Below, one piece after another: positions 55,201 to 64,000 of a stretch of DNA of 64,000 bases. The notes under the pieces were generated by a model, which was given only the letters and a program-made list of their open reading frames with translations, ran no database searches and was not told where the DNA came from. The position numbers and the translations under genes were made by a program. Each line of letters begins with the position of its first letter. Within the stretch, counting starts at the first letter, position 1. The stretch is from Corydoras sp. C115 (lineage: Eukaryota > Chordata > Actinopteri > Siluriformes > Callichthyidae): contig JAFMOC010000070.1 of NCBI GenBank assembly GCA_019802505.1, positions 2,510,001 to 2,574,000 of the forward strand, written 5' to 3'.

Positions 55201-55557
55201 GGATGCACGGTGGCTTAGTGGTTAGGATATTCGCCTCTCAGCGCTAGGGATTCCCGGTTCGAATCCCCATCTGGGTGGAGTTTCCATTTTTCTCCCTGTG
55301 TCCGCGTGGGTTTCCTCCGGGTTCTCCGGTTTCCTCCCACAGTCCAAAAACATGGATCAAGTCAACTGAATTCTCCAAATTGCCCCATATAGAGTGTGTG
55401 TGTGTGTGAGTGAGTGAGTGTGTGCCCAGTGATAGATTGGCGCCCTGTCCTGGGTGTATCTGCCCAGTGCCCGAAACGTGCTCCCCTGGATGGGCATGGG
55501 GAACCCCCTTCATGACCCTAATAGAGGATGAAGTTGAAGATAATGGATGGATGGATG
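55201..55557 (+). mobile_element. V-SINE
   Basis: Head joined as GTGACGGATGCACGGTGGC. Tail (GGAT)n. Confidence 0.92.
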
Positions 55558-55559
55558 TT

Positions 55560-55640
55560 ATTGCTATGTTGTTTTAATTGTTATAAAGCATCTTTGAAGT
55601 CCCAGAAAAGGTCTATATAAATATAAAATATATAAAATGT
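55560..55640 (+). repeat. L2-like 3' tail
   Basis: ATAAAGCATCTTTGAAGTCC...GGTCTATATAAATATAAAA...TGTATTATTAT resembles the L2-type end at 4.53 kb. Confidence 0.6.
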
Positions 55641-56010
55641 ATTATTATAACTATAAACCTCTTCCAGATTGGGATACGAACCTGGATCCCAGTGCTGGAA
55701 GACCGAAATGTGCAAAATCAAGTACATAATTTCTATAGGGCAACTGTAACTGTAGCACTTTCCTCCCGGGGATCAATGCACTGTACATGCACTCCCCCAA
55801 TATAGCACCAAAAAAAAACAGGACAGGGCCGTACATATCATACTGCACCTAATTATTATTGCAAGGCACTGCACAGAGCTGCCGCAACGTTCATGGCTAG
55901 AACAAAATACCTTCGAGCAACAATCTATGTCACGTTACACAAACAAGGCCAATAAGAATCAAACGAACCATAGAGCCATATGAAGTTATCTTTTTAAACA
56001 TTATATATTA

Positions 56011-56357
56011 TCAATCCATCCATTATCTTCCACTTTATCCTATATTATGGTCGCGGGGGGGGTTCCCCATGCCCATCCAGGGGAGAACGTTTCGGGCGCT
56101 GGGCAGATACACCCAGGACAGGGCGCCAATCTATCGCTGGACACACTCACTCACACAGACACACTCTATATGGGGCAATTTGGAGAATTCAATTAACTTG
56201 ATCCATGTTTTTGGACTGTGGGAGGAAAACGGAGAACCCGGAGGAAACCCACGCAGACACGGGGAGAACATGGAAACTCCACCCAGATGGGGATTCGAAC
56301 CGGGAATCCTCTAGTGCTGAGAGGAGAACATGCTAACCACTAAGCCACCGTGCCGCC
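56011..56357 (-). mobile_element. V-SINE, first of a same-strand dimer
   Basis: Flanks ATTATATATTAT (left) and ATTAGATATTAT (right). Confidence 0.92.
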
Positions 56358-56371
56358 CCCATTAGATATTA

Positions 56372-56733
56372 TTCATTCATTCATTCATTCATCCATTATC
56401 TTCCGCTTTATCCTATATTAGGGTCGTGGGGGGGTTCCCCATGCCCATCCAGGGGAGAACGTCTCGGGCGCTGGGCAGATAGACCCAGGACAGGGCGCCA
56501 ACCTATCGCTGGGCACACCACAGACACGCACACAAACACACTCTATATGGGGCAATTTGGAGAACTCAATTGACTTGATCCATGTTTTTGGACTGTGGGA
56601 GGAAACCGGAGAACCCGGAGGAAACCCACGTAGACACGGGGAGAACATGAGAACTCCACCCAGATGGGGATTCAAACCGGGAATCCCTAGAGCTGAGAGG
56701 CGAACGTGCTAACCACTAAGCTACCGTGCCGCC
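56372..56733 (-). mobile_element. V-SINE, second of a same-strand dimer
   Basis: TSD CATTAGATATTA on both sides. Confidence 0.92.
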
Positions 56734-57408
56734 ATTAGATATTATAATATATATTATTATTATATTATTATATTATATTTAGATTTCAAAATATCAGTTC
56801 CCGTACTCACTTTGGGGATTTTGGTTTACACCAGAGGTACCGGAGCGCTTAGGCGGGTTTTAAACATATGAAAAGGCTCAGATCATATTCACTGGGACCT
56901 GTTTAATGGCTCCATTGGTATTATTTTTACACTACTATACAATTACAAGTCAAAATAGACTTTACATTTTTAGCTTGGCTTCAACCCCAGACACCGAAAT
57001 AATCTCTGCCTTTCGTGGTTATCAAAGCAGCGCACGCTTTACTAAATATGGTTGTTGCTGAATTAAATAGTCTACCACCTGCTTAAGTCATCAACGCTGA
57101 GAAATGACGTGGCTCATTCCTCTGATTAAAGCAGCGTCATTCTGCTGAATCAGCATCAGAGTTTAGCACGAGAAAATAATTTGATGAGGTTTTAATTGCT
57201 TTATTGATTGGTGGAAGCTTTCCGCTTTCTACAGACGGATCGATTAATTGCACGTTAATTGCAAATTTTAACTTAAGTGGAAAAACCTATAAAGAAATCA
57301 AATACTGTATATGTTCTACAAGTAGCACCCATTATTAACCCAAAACTTTAAGTACCACCGATGTTTTTCGTCTTTTCCGTGATTTATTCACAATAATACA
57401 CGACCTCA

Positions 57409-58085
57409 ACGGCACGGTGGCTTAGTGATGAGCACGTTCGCATCCCAGCGCTGGGGATCCAGGTTCGAATCCCAGTGTGGATGTGATTTCCATGTTCTCC
57501 TCATATCCGCATGAGTTTTCTCCCGGTTTTCCAGTTTCCTCCCACAGTCCAAAAACATGGATTCAAGGTGAATTAAATGCTCTAAATTTGAGTGTGTGTT
57601 TGTGTGAGTGAATGTTCCCAGTGATAGATTGGCGCCCTGTTCTGGGTGCTATCTGCCCAGCATTCGAAACGTTCTCCCCTGGATGGGCATGAGGAACCCC
57701 AGCCACTCTAGTAGAGGATAAAGCGGAAGATAATGAATGAATAAATTAGACAAGGTTGCATGGTGCCTTAGTGGTTAGCATTTTCTCCTCTCAGCGCTGG
57801 GTATCCAGGTTCGAATGCCAATCTGGGTGGAGTTTCCATGTTCTCCCTGTGTCTGCATGGGTTTCCTCCGGGTTCTCAGTCCAAAAACCTGACGTTAAGG
57901 TATGCTTTAAATGCTTTAAAATTGTGTGTGTGTGTATGTGAGTGAGTGTGTGTCCAGTGATAGATTGGCACCCTGTCCTGGGTGTATCTGCCCAGCGCCT
58001 GAAACGTTCTCCCCTGGATGGGCATGGGGAACCCCCCCCCCCCTGCGACCCTAGTAGAGGATGAAGCGGAAGATAATGAATGAAT
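57409..58085 (+). mobile_element. Two successive V-SINEs
   Basis: 57409-57745 and 57756-58085 are both forward and moderately worn. The second has a deleted core end (GGTTCTCAGTCC). Confidence 0.86.
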
Positions 58086-58196
58086 TAAGAAATTATATGG
58101 CTTTTTTCAATGACAGTTGTTTTCAGTGAACATATAACTGCTGATATGCTTTAAACAGGTGAATGGGAAGGTTGTGACGATGATCAGTTCTCATTA

Positions 58197-58828
58197 TTCA
58201 TTCATTCATTATCTTGTATATTATATTGTATATATTTATCCTATATTAGGGTCGCGGGGGGGTCCCCATGCCCATCCAGCGAACTCTATTGACTTGATCC
58301 ATGTTTTTGGACTGTGGGAGGAAACCGGAGAACCTGGAGGAAACCCATGAAGACACGGGGAGAACATGGAAACTCCACCCAGATGGGAATTCGAACCAGG
58401 AATCCGTAGCGCTGAGAGGAGAACATGCTAACCACTAAGCCACCGTGCCGCCAGTTCTCTTTAGTTCTATAGAATTCATTCATTCATTCATTATCTCCCA
58501 CTTTATCCTCTATTAGGGTCGCGGTGGGGTTCCCCATGCCCATCCAGGGGAGAACGTCTCGGGCGCTGGGCAGATAGACCCAGGACAGGGCGCCAATCCA
58601 TCGCTGGGCACACACTCACTCACACATACACACTCTATTTGGGGCAATTTTTGAGAATTCAATTGACTTGATCCATGTTTTTGGACTGTGGAGGAAACCG
58701 AGAGAACCAGGAGGAAAAACCCACGCAGACACGGAGAGAACATGGAAACTCCACCCAGATGGGGATTCGAACCGGGAATCCCTAGCGCTGAGAGGCGAAC
58801 GTGCTAACCACTAAGCCACCGTGCCGCC
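58197..58828 (-). mobile_element. Two V-SINEs
   Basis: 58197-58452 is internally deleted (CCCATCCAGC-GAACTC) with flanks CAGTTCTC. 58475-58828 is full, with TSD TTAGTTCTATAGAATT / TTAGTTCTATATAATT. Confidence 0.9.
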
Positions 58829-58837
58829 TTAGTTCTA

Positions 58838-58868
58838 TATAATTAATTAATTAATTAATTAATTAATT
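58838..58868. repeat. (AATT)n microsatellite
   Basis: About seven tandem AATT units just after the V-SINE at 58475-58828. Confidence 0.9.
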
Positions 58869-59396
58869 TGTAGTCTATTTCTTGAAAAAGCTGGGTTCTT
58901 ACGGAAGAGCATTCAGGCAAGCATATACTTCAACCGAAATATTTTCACAATTTAATATAAAGAAGTACAAGCTGGTAAACACCTTCTTCTCTTGTTCTTA
59001 ATCCCCATGTCTGCACTAAACTGTGGAAACATCGCCGGTGTAATTGCTACATCAGTCATGTTACAATACTACATTAAATGTAATGCAGAACCATCAGAGG
59101 AGCTTTATGGATTAAGTGCTTTCACTGATCAAGCTCAAATGTATTCAGAAATACAAAGGTCAGTACATTTTAATAGCTTAAAAGATTACTATTATGCCAT
59201 AACAATCCACGGGATTAATGTTTCTCGCTCGGAATCTAATTAGTAATAAACTCAGCTGCACCGAAAAGAAATAATTCTGGTTTGTGTTTATGTTGCTTGT
59301 GGTTCACTTTGCATAAAAGGGGAGATTAATTCATTTTACAATCTTTAGGACGAAGTTAAAACATTAAAAATCCTAAATTCACACTGTAGTTTGTTT

Positions 59397-59710
59397 TCAT
59401 CCATCAATTATCTTCCATGTAATGCTATAACAGGGAGAACCAGGGGGGAACGTTTCAGGCGCTGGGCATATACAACCTGGACAGGGTGCCAATCTATCAC
59501 TGGGCACACTTACTCACCCCCATACATGTTATATAGGGGTAATTTAGATAGGTGTAATGTAGGGCAGCACATTCACCTTGAATCCATGTTTTTGGACTGT
59601 GGGAGGAAACCCACATGGACACGGGGACAACATCCAACCAGATTGGAATTCGGACCTGGATCCCCAGTGCTGAGAGACAGACATGCTAACCACTAAGCCA
59701 CCGTGCCGCT
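59397..59710 (-). mobile_element. Worn V-SINE
   Basis: Reversed with several deletions. The head AAGCCACCGTGCCGC is kept. Confidence 0.82.
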
Positions 59711-59935
59711 TGTTGGGTTTTATTAATTTGTAGTGTGATCCTTGTGACGATTATTATTAGTTCTGGCGAAAATTAATAATACATTTTTATTAATATCTTA
59801 CTTTTAACTGCAGTACATATCCCACAGGAACTATATTTATTTATTTATTTATTTATTATCATTTTTTATTATTTATTCATTGAGTTTCAACATTACAAAT
59901 ACTTTTATATAAGTATATATACTTGTATATATATT

Positions 59936-60285
59936 GGGGCGGCACGGTGGCTTAGTGGTTAGCACGTTCACCTCTCAGCGTTAGGGATTCCCAGTTCGAA
60001 TCCCCATCTGGGTGGAGTTTCCATGTTCTCCCCGTGTCTGCGTGGGTTTCCTCCGGGTTCTCCGGTTTCCTCCCACAGTCCAAAAACATGGATCAAGTCA
60101 ATTGAATTCTCAAAATTCCCATATATAGTGCGTGTCTGTGTGAGTGAGTGTGTGCCTAGTGATGGATTGGCGCCCTGTCCTGGGTCTGTCTGCCCGGCGC
60201 CCGAGAAGTTCTCCCCTGGATGGGCATGGGGAACCCAACCGCGACCCTAATAGGGGATAAAGCGGGAGATAATGAATGAATGAAT
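59936..60285 (+). mobile_element. V-SINE
   Basis: Full length, (GAAT)n tail, in a TATATAT-rich target. Confidence 0.92.
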
Positions 60286-61249
60286 ATTTCATACAATGAC
60301 ACTGTGATATAATCAAATCAAATTACATTTAAGAATTAATTGCAATAACACTAATAATTTTTCAAAGAAAATAAAAAGACATTGACATAAAATAAATAAA
60401 ATTAAAAAAAAAACCAAGATAAACTGTATGCATTTAGGGAGTGGTATCTTATTGTATAGTGCAGGTATTAGATTGTTATAAAAAAAATCAGGTCTTATTG
60501 ATACTTTAACAATAAAAAAGATGTAATTAATGCATTTTTCTTTTAGCTATTGTAAATCTTTAATTAGGATAAACAAATGCAAAAAGCGTCATTAAAAAAA
60601 TATAACTAAATATGGAAAATGTGACTCGTGGACGTGTCCAGGGATTTTAGCCCTAATCCAAGCATTTATACATTAATCCTCTTAAAAAGGCTCACAATGT
60701 GCCAGCTCTGAATGGTTCATTGTTAGTCCAGCGTTCCTGTATAGATCAACACGCTAGAAATTTAAAAACATAATGGATGCAGGGATGAGTCCAAGTGATT
60801 TTACTGAACTGCTTAAATATGCAAAAATATGTTAAATCCTCATAACCACATAACCTTTATATATCTGTAACTAAAACACATTCAAATCTATGAGTTGCAA
60901 GCTGATTACTTCTGACTGTAGCATTCAGCACATAATGAGTATTGAATGCTTAATGCAGAAATAACGTCTGTATAAAATAATGCTATAAATACATAACTGT
61001 TGCTGTGGAGTTGAATGATTAATTCTTTGGAGATGTTCCAAGAAAGAAACTAAATAACATAGAGCTTTGATAATGATCATGAAATAATGCTATACAGCGT
61101 GTTTCAAGGTTGTTGTGCTTTATGTCGAGTACTTGGATCTTCATATATGTGGGAGTTTTGTAGTAATGAACAAATTACTACAGATCATCTCCCACATTTC
61201 ATCATAACTCCAAGACGTTAAGTATAAAACCAAAGCATGAACATAAATA
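60286..61249. other. Longest SINE-free stretch, AT-rich, non-coding
   Basis: No gene or repeat recognised. Confidence 0.55.
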
Positions 61250-61675
61250 TCGTATCTCATCTCATTATCTTGACTTCTTAATCCTGTAATAAGGTCGTTT
61301 TAGACACACTCACTCACATAGACACACAACTATATAGGGGCAATTTAGAGTAGCCAAATTTACTTTGAATCCATGCTTTTGGGTGGATGACTGTGGGTGG
61401 AAACTGGAGAACCAGCAGCAAACCCTCATTAGAACTCCACCCAGATAGGGATTTGAACCTGAATCAAGCCAGCTTGTTGCCCAATCTATAAATATACATT
61501 ATCCATCCTTATATCGCTGGGCACACTCACCTACACAGACACACACATTATATAGGGGAAATTTAGAGCAGTCAATTCACCTTGAAACCATGTTTTGGAT
61601 TGTGGGAAGAAACCAGTGAACTCCATCCAGAATGGGATTCAAACTTGGATCCCCACCGCAGGAAAGTGAACATGA
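61250..61675 (-). repeat. Two decayed V-SINE pieces
   Basis: 61250-61490 and 61500-61675 are recognisable by ACACACTCACTCACATAGACAC, ATCCATG and TCCACCCAGATAGGG. Confidence 0.72.
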
Positions 61676-61714
61676 TATATGTACATCATATATATATATA
61701 TATATATAAATATG

Positions 61715-62058
61715 AGCAGCACGGTGGCTTAGTGGTTAGCATGTTCTCCTCTCAGTGCTAGGGATTCCTGGTTCGAATACCAATCTGGGTGGAGTTTCCA
61801 TGTTCTCCCCGTGTCCACATGGGTTTCCTCCGGGTTCTCCGGTTTCCTCCCCCAGTCCAAAAACATGGATCAAGGTCAATTGAATTCTCCAAATTGCCCC
61901 ATATAGAGTGTGTTTGTGTGAGTGAGTGTGTGTCCAGTGATAGATTGGTGTCCTGTCCTGTGTGTATCTGCCCAGCGCCTGAAACGTTCTCCCCTGGATG
62001 GGCATGGGGAACCCCCCCGCGACCCAAGTAGAGGATAAAGCGGAAGATAATGGATGGA
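61715..62058 (+). mobile_element. V-SINE
   Basis: Full length, inserted in an (AT)n stretch; tail GGATGGATG. Confidence 0.92.
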
Positions 62059-62756
62059 TGTATATATTAAATCTAAAACTTTTAGTCTTAATGTAATTGC
62101 AGATAAACTAACTGCTCTCATATTTCTGCCAGCCTGAATACATCGGCACATTAAGAACCAAGAAGAGGTTAAATTGTGAGTAATAAAACATACGGTTCGT
62201 GAATTCTAAAGGGATTCTAACTTAAAGTCACAGTTTTCATTGTTTGCTCTGTCGTGCAGCGAGTCACTTGGCAAAATTCACTTTAACAACTTCAAGTACC
62301 TTCACTGACAAAGACTTTTAAATCATTTATTTCTCTCCTTCAAATCTGAATGAACGTTCTGGCTTTCAGCTTCCAGTGAGAATTCCGAGATTAGCGAGCG
62401 AGTGAGGGCTAGAGAAGTACGTTAGAGCAGAGAAAATAAACTCGACTTCTTTCTGAATTATTTTAAATAAATTATTTAGCATTATGGACAGAACGTCCAG
62501 CCACTGATGTCTGCACTACCTGTGTATGGTACAGATTAATTATTTATGACAGGTAGCACATGCTTTTATCTGTCTGTCTATCTGCTGTTCTGTCTGTCTT
62601 TCTGTCTCTATTCGTCTGTCTGTTTCCATTCATTAAGCATTCCTTTAAACCCGTAGCAGGATGTAGTGAGTGGCTGAGCAGGGGATGGATTTGTCTGGCT
62701 GTCTGCAGTTGGTGCACCTTGTTTCTTTACTACTAACATATATTATCATATATAGG
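62059..62756. other. Unique DNA with a (CTGT)n tract
   Basis: No gene recognised. Confidence 0.5.
62567..62623. repeat. (CTGT)n imperfect tetranucleotide repeat
   Basis: Repeating CTGT with CTAT and CTTT interruptions. Confidence 0.85.
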
Positions 62757-63293
62757 GGGTCGCGAGGGGGACCCAGGGGAGAACATTTCAGGTGATGGAG
62801 AAATACACCCAGGACAGGGTGCCAATCTATCACTGGGCACACACTCACTCACACAGACACACACATTATATAGACGCAAATTAGATGGGGGCAATTCAGA
62901 GCAGCCAGTTTACCTTGAATTTAAGTGTTTGGACTATATATATATACTCATTCATTCATTATCTTCCGCTTTTATCCTCTATTAGGGTTACTGGCGGGTT
63001 CCCCATGCCCATCCAGGGGAGAACGTCTCAGGCGCCGGGCAGACACACCCAGGACAGGGCGCCAACCTATCGCTGGGCACACACTCACTCACACAAACAC
63101 ACTCTATATGGGGCAATTTTGGGAACTCAATTGAATTGATCCATATTTTTGGACTGTGGGAGGAACCCGGAGAACCCGAGGAAACCCACGCGGACACGGG
63201 GAGAACATGGAAACTTCACCCAGATAGGGATTCAAACGGGGAATCCCTAGCGCTGAGAGGAGAACATGCTAACCACTAAGCCAACGTGCCGCC
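62757..63293 (-). mobile_element. Older V-SINE part plus full V-SINE
   Basis: 62757-62935 is a worn reversed part. 62948-63292 is full with TSD CTATATATATATAC. Confidence 0.88.
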
Positions 63294-63357
63294 CTATATA
63301 TATATACAGTTCCTTTTTCATATACAAATTCTGGTATATGGTTAGCCCGTTCGTTCG

Positions 63358-63525
63358 TTCTTAGTGGTTAGCATGTTCTCCTCTCCAGGTTTGAACACCA
63401 ATCTGGGTGGAGTTTCCATGTTCTCCCCGTGTCTGTGTGGTTTCCTCCGGGTTCTCCGGTTTCCTCCTACAGTCCTAAAACATGGATTCAAGGTCAATTG
63501 AATGTTCTCAATTGCCCCATATAGT
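63358..63525 (+). repeat. V-SINE, head and core only
   Basis: Stops after CAATTGCCCCATATAG; the tail is missing. Confidence 0.85.
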
Positions 63526-64000
63526 ACCGATCTGTCTTATGAAAATCAATATACTTCATTTAACTTATAATGACTTGTTTTCTAGGATAGCAACTAAAAC
63601 AGCATCTGATCTCTTATGATAGTTCTGATTGTCACTTCAGTGCTGTCATCTGAGCTGTGGCACCACAGTGAGGTCAAAGATGCCGACCAAATAGGATCTT
63701 CTAAAAATGGCCTGACTGCATGAGTGTGGGGGGGCATTTCTGAGCCTCTTAATCTCCTGTAAGTGCTTTGTCTTTGAAGGGGGTTAAGTGATGTTGATGT
63801 GGGTTACGTAGGTTGTGTTGATAGTCGTCTAGAGCAGAAATATCAACCTCAGCTTCGAACATTACCTCAGCAGGATTTTATAATGAGGATTTACTCTTTT
63901 TGTTTGAAATAGCATTTGGTTATCTACTAGGAGCTGATTTGGGGTATGGTGCAGTGTTTGACCCAGTTTTGAATAACACACATTATACAGTCCAAATAGA

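Noticed and set aside
58992..59243. 83-codon plus-strand frame (MFLIPMSALNCGNIAG...)
   Set aside because: No domain, homologue or splice context recognised; probably chance.
62645..62848. Minus-strand frame containing a TRCTNCRQ stretch, considered as a VWC exon
   Set aside because: Wrong strand for fras1, only two Cys in place, and the rest is SINE sequence.

Overview
This is a vertebrate, almost certainly teleost, genomic window. It has intron-split genes, AT-rich single-copy DNA, and a very high load of tRNA-headed SINEs of the V-SINE (DANA/mermaid-like) type. Two DNA-transposon fragments look like repeats I associate with catfishes, characins and electric fishes, so an otophysan fish is a reasonable guess, though the species cannot be read from the sequence. 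There is no prokaryotic gene content, CRISPR array, rRNA or functional tRNA gene.

Genes. (1) 2.9-3.3 kb is a CpG-rich island with CCAAT and GC boxes and a minus-strand splice donor. By synteny with the vertebrate order CNOT6L-MRPL1-FRAS1 it may be the divergent promoter and first exon of cnot6l (tentative). (2) 7,032-14,567 (+) is a complete nine-exon gene for mitochondrial ribosomal protein L1 (mrpl1). All exons join in frame into 327 residues with GT/AG borders. (3) 22,264-22,324 (+) is a signal-peptide exon. It joins in phase to a 32-nt microexon at 28,612-28,643 that restores the Gly-Ala-Cys-Val-Tyr start of a von Willebrand C domain as in FRAS1. The rest of the window to 64 kb would then be fras1 introns 1 and 2, and I found no further exon.

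Repeats. About 90 full or partial V-SINEs occupy perhaps 40% of the window, many with clean 10-14 bp target-site duplications (TSDs). A second tRNA-derived SINE family (5.8, 18.9, 48.2 kb, plus a decayed copy at 14.7 kb) shares its 3' tail with an L2/CR1-like LINE fragment at 54.4-54.8 kb, a visible SINE-LINE partnership. Others are pogo/Tigger-like DNA elements in mrpl1 intron 5 (one keeping a transposase tail), several MITEs and palindromic elements, a satellite-like array at 22.5-24.35 kb with a three-unit higher-order period, and long (CA)n, (AT)n, (GT)n and (ATT)n tracts.

The most unusual content is structural rather than genic: the triplicated flank-plus-transposon block upstream of mrpl1 exon 6; a SINE in the exon 2 splice donor; three headless SINEs that begin at the same base; three SINE dimers sharing one target sequence; an inverted templated insertion at 34.6-36.5 kb; and copied segments at 39.1/41/55 kb and 50.4/53.9 kb. 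Together these indicate SINE-associated template switching and recombination across this locus.
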